64,000 bases of DNA from Liolophura sinensis (lineage: Eukaryota > Mollusca > Polyplacophora > Chitonida > Chitonidae): assembly GCF_032854445.1 (NCBI RefSeq), contig NC_088300.1, forward strand, positions 57,388,984-57,452,983. The letters are read 5' to 3'. Below the pieces are notes generated by a model that saw only the letters and a program-made list of their open reading frames with translations, did not search any database and was not told the DNA's origin. The translations under genes and the position numbers were made by a program. Numbering within the stretch: position 1 is the first letter of the stretch; each line of letters starts with the position of its first letter. Of the stretch, positions 33,880 to 48,800 are shown piece after piece.

Positions 33880-36800
33880 CTAAACACAAGTCACAAAGTC
33901 AACTCAGCTGGGCAATCAACCAGTCTAACAATATCAGAGCACAAGAAAGGATAAGCATGATATCAGTGAAGCGCAACATCGTGGAAACATTTGGCATTTA
34001 ACGCTTTAGTCTTGTGAGAAGTAAAATATGGTGAGGTCATACGATCTTTCTACAAGTCTTTCATTTACATGTAAGAATAAGAAATTAAAACTGTTCTTTC
34101 ATTATTTAGGTATATCAAAATCTTAAATCCCCAACCAAAAACAACAACAGTAAAAGTCATTTTAATGAAGCATATACAACACACCACAGGAACAAATGTT
34201 ATAAGATATAATGTCATGTAAAGACATAGGTTGGGAATACCTTACTGTAACAAAGAATACATGTACACAGTGGCTAAAACTTTCAATGTGTAATGTTGAC
34301 AGTGTAGGTATACAATGGATAGAGATTTTATAGTCAAATGTTGACAAACAGTGTATATACACAGCAGTTAAGACTTCAACTGTGCAATGTTGTAAAACTA
34401 TATATGTACACAGTGGCTAAAGCTTTCACCGTGCAGTGTTGTCAAACAATATTTGTACACAGGGGCTAAAACTTTTACCAGGGTTCGCATGCCTGACGGC
34501 CCAAAAAATTCAAGGACTTTTCAAGTACTTTCAAGTACTTAAAATACAAATTCAAGTACCTCAAACGTCAGACACAATCTCTGCTTTCGTGTATAACAGG
34601 CACATCTTGAATACTTTTTTAGGTCATTTCGTAAGCGAGGTACAGTCATGCTTTAGAATTCAACCAGTATGCACCCTTGTTTTGGTGCCATAACCTTCAG
34701 TCGGTGCAGACATCCCTAATAATCAGAAAACCCATCACTGATTCTTATAAATTTTCCACTGTCCGTCAGAATAAGAAGCGCAGCTTAAAATATTTCTGCT
34801 CAACGCACATGTTTGTAAACAGTGCCACTGTCAGTCACGAGTAGTCCAATCCAGGCTTGCCCATGCTGGAGACATCTATATTTCGGAGAGACACAATCGG
34901 CAGTATGCCTGACTGACACTGCTGGTGTCGCGCACAAGCCAGTCCATGAAATCTGGGAACTGAAGCCATTCATTGCTAAAACGACAGTTGCCTGGAATCT
35001 CTAATGCTTGATTTCATGCACCAAATCACTCTCAAAGACTACAGCGTAGGTTCTCACCACCAAACCAAAAAATGGCCATCTTAGCACCCTCTGGCCAAGA
35101 AAAAGAAGTCCTTAGTGGAGCAAAACTATGAATGTGTACATACCACTGGCAGCCACTTCAGGTGCATGCCTGTTGCCAGTTGATTCACAGATTCTTACCA
35201 CCCAAAACTTTCTTCATGTGACACAAACAAAATCAAGTACTTTCAAGGATCTCCACATAAAAATGGTGAATTTCAAGCACTTTTCATTCCTTGAATTACC
35301 AAAACAAAGTTCTTTCAAGGTTTTCAAGGACCCATGCAAACCCTGTTTCAGTGTGCAATGTTGTCAAACAATATTTGTACACAGTGGCTAAGACTGTAAC
35401 TGTGAAATGTTGACAAACAGTGTATCCACACAATGGTTAAAGCTTTTACTGTGAAATGTTGACAAACAGTATATGTACAAAGTGGTTAAAGCTTTTACTG
35501 TGAAATGTTGACAAACAGTGTATGCACACAATGGTTAAAGCTATTACTGTGAAATGTTGACAAACAGTGTATGCACACAACGGTTAAAGCTTTTACTGTG
35601 AAATGTTGACAAACAGTGTATGCGCACATTGGTTAAAGCTATTACTGTGAAATGTTGACAAACAGTGTATGCACACAATGGTTAAAGCTTTTACTGTGAA
35701 ATGTTGACAAACAGTATACGTACAAAGTGGTTAAAGCTTTTACTGTGAAATGTTGACAAACAGTGCATGCACACAATGGTTAAAGCTTTTACTGTGAAAT
35801 GTTGACAAACAGTGTATGCACACAATGGTTAAATCTTTTACTGTGAAATGTTGACAAACAGTATATGCACACAATGGTTAAAGCTTTTACTGTGAAATGT
35901 TGACAAATACTGTATGTAGTGGTTACAACTTTTTGTTGTAAGCTAAAGACACAAAGGGGTTAACACTTTGTGACATAAACACAGTACAGAAATCTGCGGT
36001 TTGTACTCACCAGTTTGCTGCCGGGTAGTTATAACTAGCAGGAGGCCATTGAGGGATGAACGCCGCAGCGTTTGTACTTTGGGACACGTTTTGGTACTGG
36101 TTGGGTGTGGCAGCTGTAGGGTAGCCCCAATAGCCCACCTGACTGTAATACGGGTAATTAGCCTGACTCAACTGCTGCTGCTGTAAACATAGAACACCAC
36201 AATGCTCATCATACACAACTGGGTAAACATCTCTAAACTGGCAATACCTACAAATACTTCTTATGTCTCCTAACTTTTTGCTACACAGGCTGGCCTGGAT
36301 TAAAATGCAACCTGGCGATGTGATTTACCAATTACGAGTAAATTTCTGTAACTCTGATTTAGAAAGATTCATGTAAATATGGCAGGATTGCATGCACTAT
36401 CCTGGACATTCCTTTATATTTTATTTCCCAATCTCTTTTTTGCCACTGTTTGGGGTGGTAAATGGACATAAACATAGGAGCATTAGGTCTGTTTAACAAT
36501 GTACTGAACATACAACCTTTCAATCAAGAATTATATTTTATATTGCAAAAATATTACTTGTTTTAAAGAGTTTATTTTCTTTGAGAAATACAGAGGCAGG
36601 TGTATTTAGGTTTGGTTACTTTGCTCACCGAGCTCACTGCTTGAGGAACACTCTGAGTTGACGGATCAGCAGATTCGCGGCCCCAAAAACATCGCACAAC
36701 ACAACCATTAACTGTCTCCCCATTCATGGCGATTATAGCATTTGTGGCATCATTCTTTGTATGGAATCTGCAAACAAGTGATGTTATCCCAGCTAATATA

Positions 36801-39800
36801 CATGTCAGCTTTGGGTACAAAACACAACACATGGAAAACTTCAATGAATGCTATGGAATTCAAACCAGACACTTTTTGTTTTTTCATTTCTTTTCTTTAA
36901 TCATCACTTTCTGTGTATTCTATGCTTTCTTTCTTCCACATTCACATGAATTCTGAATGTTATAAGAACATATATGCAAGCTGAAATGAGTAACCAGAAT
37001 TAACTCTCCCAGAGAAGACCACCAGTCTTACCTTATAAAAGCATAACCCTTTTCTGGAAATGCTCGAACTTCTACTATTTTACCAAATTTGGAAAACGTT
37101 TTTGTCATCAACTCAGCTGAAACATAAAAGTAAATAGTTCTTTCTGTAAGAAACAACTTGTGGTACATTCCTACATAATTCAGCATGTGTCACTGAGGCC
37201 TAAAGTACCCCTGTTTACACGTATTTTATTAGCATGTGACACAGCTTAGCATACAGTGACCTTCTGTAATTACATGGGTGAAAGGCTATTCATGTGAGGG
37301 GTACATGGAGAGAGTGGTGTACAGTTCTCTTGGGAGTTCACATCTCAGGTACAGCGACGACCGAGGTGTGGCTGTTAGCCTTTGAGCAGTCAGACGGCAA
37401 CAGCTAACCTAATTGTTCAATGGGAGGTCAGTGTCTGGTCTGGCTGTAGACCTGACACATCTTACAGGTGTTCACCTCCAAAGCGGTATAGAAAGCAAGG
37501 GCAGGGGGAGGTAACTCTTACATCACTAACACCATAGAGCTACATGTATGGACTAAAATCATAGAATAAAACCTACTACAACAATTCACGTATGTTTTAT
37601 ACAGAATATGGTCGATATCACAAAGATATTATCAGATCAACTTTGTCATTCCGGCTTCACGAAGTGACAGATATAACTGATGTAAGATCAATTGAGGAAT
37701 TACATGGCTACATCAGCTCAAGACATCAAAATCAATATCACCTTGCCAGTGTTTTAGCACAGTGGCTTGGGGGGTGGGGGGGGGGAGAGAGTGTAGTTTT
37801 TGGACAGTTACTGCTTGACACAGTCAAAACAAGACAAAACGCTAACTCTTCTAGTGACATTTGGATGTCTTCACACATGTCCATAAACTCCTCATGCCTA
37901 TTTTACACATGGTCTCAATAATTATTAGTATCACTTATATATGGACATTACTGAAATAATCAGGATTCAGTCAAGTGGGTTTCTGTAGGCACAATGACAC
38001 AGTGTAGTCCATACACTACTGTGAGAATTTATCACCTATATTTTTAACATGCTGCATTTGCACATATGGATTTGTTAAAGGAGTGTGGCACTTTGGCCAT
38101 CAGATATTTCAGTTTGAATTTATATGCTTACATGCATTTAACCTACATTTTACATGCTTTACTCAATGATACGTTTCACAACGAACTATTTCATGAAAAT
38201 CTTTCCACGACGTTGTTAAAACATTTTCAAAGCCTCATTTAAGAGAACATATGAGTTCCCCGAAGTGTTTATTTTTTTAATTGTGGGAGTGTATATTCTG
38301 CTTTTTTAATTGGCGTCCTGGTAAATACTCACGTGTGAGCCCGCTGGAAATGTTGCCACAGTATACTGTAGTGTTAGTCACACTGGACATGTTGTATACC
38401 TCGTCAAAGGACATCTGTTTGTGGGTGCCTGAAAATATCACAAATTTTAAAACTGCTGTTTGATTCGTTTAACATATAAATTCATAAGACACATTAAAAA
38501 GGACACGATACAACCTTATGAACATCGCTCAGGTAACAAATAAGCTACAATTAACATTATTATCTACCAGATTGAGCACTGCAGGATACAAGGGCAGAAA
38601 CTAATCTTCAACATTTCTTATGGCAGGATGAACTGGACAGTAATTTTATTTTCAAATCTTTAGACTTTGATTATGGAGATAAATTACCCAGACAGAAGCT
38701 TGCTTGGTCAACCAGTTTGGATTCAAAAAGAGTGTGACCTTGCAATTGTGTACACAGAATAATGCCCACGAAAATGTCACAAACCAACAGTTCAAAATAC
38801 CTAATTCAAATTATCTGTACACCTATTGACTTTGGACTGAGTAATGTCTTCACAGTATTTATTTAAAAATGAGACCAGAAGCCAAAAATTGATTTTTTTT
38901 TTTTTTTTTTTGATTGGTGTTTTACGCCGTACTCAAGAATATTTCACTTATACGACGGCGGCCAGCATTATGGTGGGTGGAAACCGGGCAGAGCCCGGGG
39001 GAAACCCACGACCATCCGCAAGTTGCTGACAGACCTTCTCACGTACGGCCGGAGAGGAAGCCAGCATGAGCTGGACTTGAACTCACAGCGACCGCATTGG
39101 TGAGAGACTCCTGGGTCATTACGCTGCGCTAGCGCTTTAACCGACTGAGCCACGGAGGCCCCTGCCAAAAATTGAAGTGAAAGATCAAAGTTTAACCATC
39201 AAACTGCCTACTCAAAAGACAAATGCACTCAGGACAACCATATTCAAATTTGTAAATTTAACAAACAAGAAAAAGACACAAGTGTTAATTGCACCCAGCA
39301 AATGATTGACATCGGCACTGGAGGGACTATGACTATGCACAGAGGTACTCCAAACATGTATTTGATAGTCATCTCTAAGACAAACTGGCAGGTGATGGAT
39401 TTGAACTCAATAATCACATTTGTGACAAATTATGCGGAATAGAAATATCTTATCATTAGGCCACAAAAAAGGAGACATGAAATTTATCTTACATAAGTAC
39501 TTAAAAAAAAAAGATAAGATAAAGCCCAATAGGTTGATCTGTCATGTGTAAGATGGCTTGTTGGCTGACTGGTGTTTCCTAGATTCCTCAGAAGTTTGAC
39601 TGTATTTGCTGACAGAGAGGAAGCAATGCACTTAAACTGTCAGAATCAAACACATTAGGCTATTGCAGAGATCAGTTCTGCTGAGGTTAGAAGTCATAAG
39701 GGCACATATACTTGTAATGAAGTATAACTCAGGGGCATCCTGTGTGGTAAACTGTCAGGACTTTCATTTTAGATTACTCCATACTTAAGGTGAGCTGTGT

Positions 39801-42800
39801 CATGTGTCTGAGGAGACGGTAACAGTTGTGCTTACTATAGTTCAGCTACAGACAGTCATATGAGGCAAGTGCCGACACGCGATACACCAACGATTACACA
39901 GACCAATCAAACTGACCATTACCAAACTTGGAATGTTATAATTCCCCTGTTACCTATAAGCAGTCGCCATCTCCCCCCAATTCTTGTTCTTAGAGGGAAT
40001 GTAATAAGACTATTGCCCTAAAGTGGCAGTGGCGTTGCATCCATTGCGGCCTTAACAACAGCCTGCTGGTAACCTTCAGACTGGGCACAGAAAGGGGCAT
40101 ACCTTCTTTGGGAGTAGGGGCAGGGGGTTTCCGTGTCGCCCAATTTGTCCGAATTGCTTTATTACCCAGCCACTGGCCATTCATCTCTCGAATGGCCTCT
40201 TCTGCATCCTGCAATACATACAAATGAGAATTACAATGACATCCCCGACATTCTCCGACCTCATCAAAGTTCGCCAAGTAGTTTAAAGACAGAGGGCACA
40301 GCGGGAGCTGGACTTACACACTACATACCCCACTTTAAGCCTCATCCATACACTTCTTACAGGACACCTCTTCACCATCACAACCGATAAAAGAAAGGTT
40401 TAAAGCACTTGTCCCACAGCTTGACAAAATTAGTTTGAGACAGCCTTTTTTTGTTCTTGTTCAGCTTCAATCCAACTTACAGGCTTATTGATGTAGGAAA
40501 CAAAGCCATAACCCTTGGACTTTTGTGTTTGAGGATCCTTGATAATTTTACAGTCTCTGAAAAAGAAAAGAAAATTCAATGAAACTTCCATCTGGGAGAA
40601 ATATGCATGGGCCTTTAGACAAATGGTAAAGCTCAGTATACAGGTGTATGAAGCAGGTGTGTAATGTAGTTAGCCCGGGCCACTCAGCAGAACATCCGCC
40701 CAGTAAATGGCCAGATCACTAGCCTAGTAATCGATCCCTGGAGCGGGCCCTTACACCTGTTTATCTGATAGCCCACTACAATTCCACCAAAGAAAATCAG
40801 ATTTTGAATTTCCATGCACAAATTTCCAGAACAGCACACTGGAGAAAAAAAATTAAATGCAGGACACTTTTTTAATTTTTGCAGCAGCAGCAGCATTTAA
40901 GACTTGATTCATCAACAATATGTGCTTCTTAAATTCTTCGGGGGATAATATGAGCTGAGCTTCATCTACTTCTCATAATAGAGAAAGTGTTAATTTTGTC
41001 CATTGGTCTACAATGTGCTGCCGTGAAAGGATAGGAAAAGTCATTTTCACAGCCTGTCACTGGTGTCTGAGCCTTAGGTAATTTAATAAAGACAGTCATT
41101 AATCAAAACCCCATCTCAAACCCTTCTGTATTGTGTAACATGATCAAAGCAGTGAAAATTCAAGGCAACAACAGGGCTCTACACACTATAAACCTCATGT
41201 ATGGTATATAGGTACACACTTGCCTGCCATTTTCTATCCACAGGTTGTCCACAATCTTTCTTCTTTTTAAATATTACACTAAAATTCAACTCTAATCAAT
41301 ACACTCTTTAAGAAGATCAAGTTCAGCTTTCACGGTGCTTAAAAAACAAAACAAAACAAAACAAAAACAAACATTCTTTTGCGAAATAAAAACCGGGTAA
41401 AGAATTATCCCTATGTAAATATGTGTTCTGCTTCCTGAAGTAAATGTCTGCATGGTCTCCATGGTGATGAGACGAGACGCCTGTAAGTACAGCTACATGG
41501 ACATGTTTGTTTATCATTATGATTACCATCTCAAAGAAATTGATTCCATATTCCACCTGTCTATAACTGCACTATATGTACTTTCCTCTTTTCCCACCCA
41601 TGAATGACAGCCCAGTGTTTCATTATTTTTTTTTTCGCAAATTCTTTTCTCTTTATATAAAAATGTAAGGCCGCAAGTAGACAATTTTAATCCTGTGCAA
41701 TTAAATCTTCATGACCATGTACATCTAACAGCTTGATTCTTTTAAGGAGGCGTTGTGGCTCAGTTGGTAAGCGCACTAGGGCAGCGTAATGACCCAAGGG
41801 CCTCTCACCAATGCAGTCTCTGTGAGTTCAAGTCCAGCTAATGCTGGCTTCCTCTCCAACCATAAGTGGGAAGGTCTGCCAACAACCTGCGGATGATCGT
41901 GGGTTTCTCCCGGGCTCTGCCCGGTTTCCTTCGACTATAATGCTGGCCGTTGTCCTATAAGTGAAGTATTCTAGAGTACGGCGTAAAACACCAATGAAAT
42001 AAATAAATAAATTAAGGAGGTGCTAATTCACTTCATTTGTCTTTACACTATTACAGGGCAGACCTACCTAAGTTCTCTCCCTCTACTAGCTAACAATAAA
42101 CAACATGGAGCCAATGGAGAAGGCAGGCTGGAGAAACCAATTAGTGAGAAAAAAATGTGATCCCATTTGTTATCAAACAGTGTAAGATAAATGGTATGAT
42201 ATAAAAAAGTACGACCTACAGTCTGGGTCTATTTATAGGTTTTACAAAAGAGCTTTCCAAAAACAGCAAGAGAGAGACATGGGCTGGACACAGTCTACAT
42301 ACAGGGAGGTTTGGCTGACATGGGGCCATGCAGTTGTCAACAAAAGAGGTCTCAATTCTCTTGACAACATTGGAGAATATTAAAAAAAAACGGAGCATGG
42401 ATGGTACTGAACAGATAATGTAAATATCAAACAGCATTACTGCAAAACACTTTTAGAAATATAAATATCCAATGTAATATTTGTGAGAAAAAGAAAGAAA
42501 ATAGGAAAAGGCATACATAGCCTGTGGGTTTGGCCTTTATAGGATGGTAGTAGACTTGGCTGGGCCCACCAATCTGTTGAAATCCAGGAAACTAAGTGTT
42601 AGTGTTCTGTACAATCGTTTGGTTTATCAGCTGATAAGGAAAGATATATACCTGCATGTATGGTAAATTGTGAAAACGTCTGGAAATGTGCCTAGATTTT
42701 ACAACTCTCCTTAAGAAGAGATCAAATGAGATCAGAAATTAACCACGAAACAAAACAAGAGCCATGTTCTTTTTAACATATCTCAAAAGAACAAACAGAT

Positions 42801-45800
42801 TTTCTATGCTAAAGTATGTGAGAAAACTTATTTACTACATACTGTTAGAGTGAATTACTTAAAACACATAAACCTTTTATTACCATGTACTTTCTGCCAA
42901 TTGAATTAATTGGTGTACGATCAAGATAATTCCACCAATGGAGACCTTTTGTGTCAACAAAAAACCACTACATGTTAGTTACATCATTTACAACATAGCA
43001 ATGGAGCATCTGTTAATCTGGATGTGAAACGAAATGTGTTAAAACTCATCTAAGACAGCAAAAGTGGTGAGTGATTTAATTACTAGCTTGAGAGAGACTA
43101 ACCTTCATATATTAGCTGGACACAATTACATGTACCAGTGAATGGAATTATGGATGTTGAATTCACATCTGAAGAACCCTTCAACTTAGTTCTGTGCACC
43201 AGTAATTAACCTAAACAATGAGAAACAACTGGAGACAGGAGTCCTACATTTACACCTACATTTACAGGGAACAAATACATTTAGGATTGTCCACACTTGA
43301 TTTACACTTTATGTGGTTTGTACTTGAAACATAGATTATACTGCTTTTGGCAATTAGTTATCTTGCTAACATTTTACGCCTGTCAATTCTTGGGTAACAC
43401 AATTGTGCTCTAGTGAGTACTGGGATAACCTGTGATGCAATGTACTCGAGCGCCTCAAGACCTGTTTAACCAATGATAACTGTCCAATGGTTATGGTCGT
43501 TCAGTGGTTCTTACTTGGTTACATATACACTGAATCTGAATTATCACCATGGTCACGGTGGACGTATGAGTGAAATATTTGGCGAAATACGCCAATAAAA
43601 TAATTAAACTGATTCTGAATTAATTAACTGGAATGTCAACAGTTCTATATTTGTATGCATGGTTGTATTCATTTTGTGTGTTAATTCATATTCACTGGAC
43701 AAGTAATATGCAAATACATGTAGTATGTTGTCACCCGTAACACAAAAAAAAATACCACAGGGCAACAGTATTGCTGGATAGACAGACATTTCTTCCTGTG
43801 CGGCTAAGCATACAATCAACTCTATCATCCGTGATGGCCACATCAAATAATTGGGCACTTTCAGAAAGCCGCTGTGATGTGGTCAGTTAGCAGCAAAGAC
43901 AAGCTGCAATTCAGTCGGTCCTGTGTACAAAGGTAGCTGTAAATTCAGTAATTCTACTGCCAAGAGCACCAGCTATCAGATCAAGAGCATGAACAGTTGC
44001 ATGTTCTGTGACAGTTGCTTATCGCCTCAGTGTTCATGCAGACTGCTACTAGGATTGTTCAGTCCTGGGACAGCCTCTAGGGAGTGGAGAACCAATGTAG
44101 TTACATTAAGGTAACAGCCACGAACAGAGGTGCTTTCCTCAGCTGACAGACAACTCCAGTCTGATTACTGTTATGATTCAAACAACCTTAAAACCAACCA
44201 ATACATTCAATCAGCATTATAGCTCTCTTAAATCACTAGTCGCTCAGGTATATGCCATTCAAGAAAATTACAATAACCATTTTTATCAAATTTCAATTTG
44301 CTGTACAAACAGAATTGAATGAGAAATCACACTAAAAATGGTCCATTAATCATAGCTACTCATTTAGAAAACAAATCCCTGATAATGAGAAATATCCATG
44401 AAAGTTTGACGAGGTAGGGCAAGAATTACGAGCCTGGAATGTGACAATCAGACCCTCTACCCACTGCATCACCCCGACGCCAAGCAAGGCCCCAGCAAAA
44501 GGTGCCAGGGTTGGAAATGAAGTCATTAAATATTGTTACATGATAATCTCTGCTGAGTAGGCTGGCATTAATCAGAGAAATTGAAATGCATGTTGACAGA
44601 GCTGTGGCTGCTTCTATCTGTCCTTGTCTTCCCCCTGATGTGTGATCTCTCTCTTCAGACCCCTGCACCACTATCTCTACCATAATTCTCCAATATCATT
44701 AGTTATTGACAAGCCAAATCATTAGTGTCACTGAACATTTCACGTTTACACTTCAAACACAGATTCCCTTCCCCAATGGATTTGGCCACATTCAGAACAA
44801 AAAAAAAAAACAACAAAAAAAACAAAAAGAAATAAATTACCTCATGATACGAAATTGTCAGAAAATGTGTTCATATATATATTTATTTATTTATTTCACG
44901 TAAAAGAGAACTAAGCATTTCTATTTTGGATTAACAAGTTTGTGACATATATGGTCTGAAGAGTGGAGTACAAAATGTGATTGTGAGCAAATGGTAAGCT
45001 CAATGTCTGTCTGTCTGTAATGGATTAAGAGAGAGATAGTTTGCTAACTACATCATGGGAACAGACATGAAGCTCTAAGCCCCGCCCACTCTGGTCACAT
45101 GACCTCTGATGGATGAGCAGGTAATTGGTTGGACCTTTACCATACTCTAAAGTTGTGTGTGCCAGAATTTGTTGTTGCCATGGAAATGGCTTGGGGGACA
45201 ATATTAGTATGAGTAGGAATTTGTTTGATTTCTGGCATCGTGCCGGCAATGCCACATGGGGCATTGTTAAACATGCAAAATGCATTCCTGCCTCATAAAA
45301 TTTTCATTCCCCTTGGTATTTCTGTCCCAGCACAATATCAAAAATTATGCCATTAGTTGTTGGGAAATTGATTACTTTGGAGAAGCAGTAACATGCATAG
45401 AGGCAAAACAAAAGCAGTTTCCCTGTGAGTGAGTGGTGTACGTTTAGGAAGGTCCTAGTGTCCACGTCTCTGTGGACAAACCTCGATCTCTGGTAGAACC
45501 GGTGTCTACTGGACTGAGATAGCCCCATTCTTAGCTGTACAGAGTGACCCCACTCCCTGCCTACTTCCACCAAAGGGATATGTCACATTAGCCATGCTTT
45601 AACGCCTTCTCTCCGTTCTTCTACCACAGATTCTACATTCAGAGCTAAACCGAGCACACCAACTTATTAAATTTATACCCAATGATGTTACATGCATCTT
45701 GATAAATAGACAAATCTAGCCAACTCCTGTCTGTCTGCCAAAAGACTTTATCATTATACAACTCTCGTGACTCTTATCCAAGAAAAGGCTGCATTGCTAG

Positions 45801-48800
45801 ATTTACTGTGGTGCCAGCTCTGATGTTCAGTGAATACAAAGAATACACAAGACTCCTTGAAGAGCCTCTGATTCACCAAAAAAAAAGGAAAGGAAAAACA
45901 TAATGCGAGCTGTGACTGAGAGAATGGGATAAGAGCCCACTTACACATGTGGTTATACAGACCAAAATAAGGCGGAAGAACAGACGCAGATCTGGTTTTG
46001 TGCGATTTTTGGTGCAAACTGATAATCCACCCAACATACAGACTCCTAATAATTACTTAGTCTTTTTAAGTTCGAAAGTTAAGAATGACTCAATTTAAGA
46101 GAGACTTGAATCTTCATGCAACCAATGGCAGAGTAACCTTACAATTATCAACTATAATCTCAAGTGATAAGCTACAAAATTTGGCATCGTCAATAGCAGA
46201 AAGTTCTCATAAAAGGCGTCAAGGGGAGACGAACCTACCTATAACACTGTAGACAATAAGTCAACTGAAATGACGTAATGACACTGGACATGGTCAATCA
46301 GCTTGATAACAAAACTTGACCATCTTTGCAATCAGTCCATCGTACAGAGCTTTTCAACTATCCGAGCTAGGTTTGATAACATGCATGTATGTGACACAAA
46401 ACTTCGTATTCCAAGTCAACCGACTCTTTACAGTGGCTCTAATAACGCCTGACATAATTTCATCTCTTTGACTGGCTAACACAGCGTTTGGACTGCCATT
46501 GGCAAGAGGTCACAGGTGAATCAATTGTGACCTACATGTAGCTATTACCACCAAAATGTAACTACACCCATTACATTATACAGTGACCTCGTTGTGAGCT
46601 CTCAACTTAAGGTAAACGTTCAGTTACATGTATCTTGAGTATTTACCCCAAAATAAACATGTGCGGTGAGTCTAGTTTGACGAGAATCAAATAAGCCATA
46701 AGCCAATGGAATGGTGTCCTAAATCCGTAGTGATTTATTTGAAAATACAGATTTGAGTATTATCCCATGAATTCCTGAACTAAGAACCCTTGATAAGTCC
46801 ATGTCAAGCCCATAAGGAAGAAATTCTCCACGGCATCTCTTGCTTTCTTGTAAACACAGTTTGAGAAACAAATTCATGATTGATGAAATAAATGAAAACA
46901 GGTATTGCACAGGTGGTCGAAAAGGTTGAAGAGTTAAGGTGTACTATGGAGTCAAGCATTAGATGTTTGGCAGAGTACCTTTAAATTTTAATCGTGTCAA
47001 GTGTTGTGATTTTCTGACATAACATATACATTAGTGATAGTATGACAGCAATATTGTTATGTTCAGTGGCAATTTATGATGAACTCAGCCAAAATCTACT
47101 TACGACACTTCCCCGAATGCCCCAAATACTTCTTTAAGTTGATGTGTCTCCACATCTGGACTCAAATCACCAACAAATATATGGAAATGTTCTGAAAAGA
47201 AACAGAAAACCAAATGAATATTCAGATATATGTATGGCACACTGGGTTGAATAAGGCTGACAAGCTAATTAACAGTCACACTATCTTCAGTTTACAAAGG
47301 AATTCAGAATATTTGCTGAGTGGCTGTTGTAAGAGATTTGCACATTTAACCCTGGAAATCCTATCTACATTGTTAGCCCATGGACATTTATTCTGTATCT
47401 ATTTAAGGTGAAGCTAAAACAGTTTGTACATGAAACAAGCTAGAAACAGCTGCTGTACGTGGACAGGTTCAGGTGTGAAAAAAAAAAATTGAGTTTGCTG
47501 TAACATGACGGTCAAGATTCAAAACTAGATGGGATTAAACAGATTTTAGTCAGACCTTGGCTGTTAGGATGTTAAGTCCTTAAAACCTTACAGCTTTCAA
47601 ATCATCCTTCAACAACAAAAAAGTGTGATTTACAAACTGAAATAGTAATCTAATGACAACTCACGGGGTATCTATAATAGGTAGTTAATCTGGGTCTCAA
47701 TCAATATTATTAAAAAAAATCCCACAACTTTAGATATTTTCTGGGTTTTCCTGGGAATTTTTCTGCCACCAGCAAATCACATCTCCTTGCCATATATTTG
47801 CCCTTGGGCTTGTATGTATGAAGATAAGGTTGTCCTGGCCAGGTGCAGGTACACATGGAAATGGTTCAGGAATCATTGCAGTGTGTACTCGTATTATCAA
47901 GCTTTGTTAAAAGAATTGATCAGACAACCATGTTCAGCAAACAGTGACAAAAGGGCGAGCTGATAGGGCTAACGGTCCTGCCTGATAGGTCAGTATAGAA
48001 AACGATAAATTGATTTGGGCTTACCACCTTACTTGGTAATATATCATGAAAGAATCCAGTCTTAGTACTATTACTTGGATGTACAAAGCTAGGATCTGAT
48101 GAAAAGGTCATCTTATAATTCACAAAATATGACACACATACATGTCACTGCTCACAAATGCATTAGTTTTAATGAGTGAATGGTAATAGCTTTGTCACTT
48201 GTGTAGTATTTTTAACCATGTTGCTTGCCCCCAGTTTCCATCATTAAAACTACTCCTAAATGGTGAGCAGTATAATAAACAGCATACTGAAACACAGCAT
48301 AAACAAAATATGCAAAACTTTAACACATAAATGCCTCACAGCAAAAACGTAAGCAGGAAATGTGAAGTAATTAGTGGTATTATACCTCCAGAAATTCTTT
48401 CTTCAAGTCCTGTCCAGCAAGAATTAGGCTAAAAACAGGAGGCCACGTTCTCAATGTGTGAAAGTGAAGGCGCCATTACATTTTTAAACAGCAAGTTATT
48501 TGTTAAGAGCCACCTGCTTGTAACAAGCAGGTCTGAATGCAGGGTCTCAAGAGAGGGGAGGAAAACAAAAACTCCACACTGCAGCTGTAATTCATCAGCA
48601 ACCTCTGCGCTCAATTAATCTCTGACATTGTGCCTCAAACACAATTAGAGCCCACAAACACCAATGGCCAGCCGGCCTGGCAAGCATCAGATCTACATCA
48701 GTATGCAGCCAATGGCGTGAGACAGCCACATAATGATCAGCCAAAGTTTGTGGAAACCTGCAAGAAAAGCAGCAAATGTTGACACCTCTCTGGTGACTAC

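Larger units (their letters stand above)
33880..36010 (-). other. Last TIAR intron, filled with repeats
   Basis: The donor is GTGAGT at 36010 and the acceptor is TGTTTAG ending at 33880. Most of the intron is a 49-bp minisatellite split by a MITE. There is no sign of an alternative coding exon. Confidence 0.8.

Noticed and set aside
35395-35925. CRISPR-like regular repeats
   Set aside because: The 49-bp units follow each other without unique spacers in an animal intron, so this is a minisatellite.
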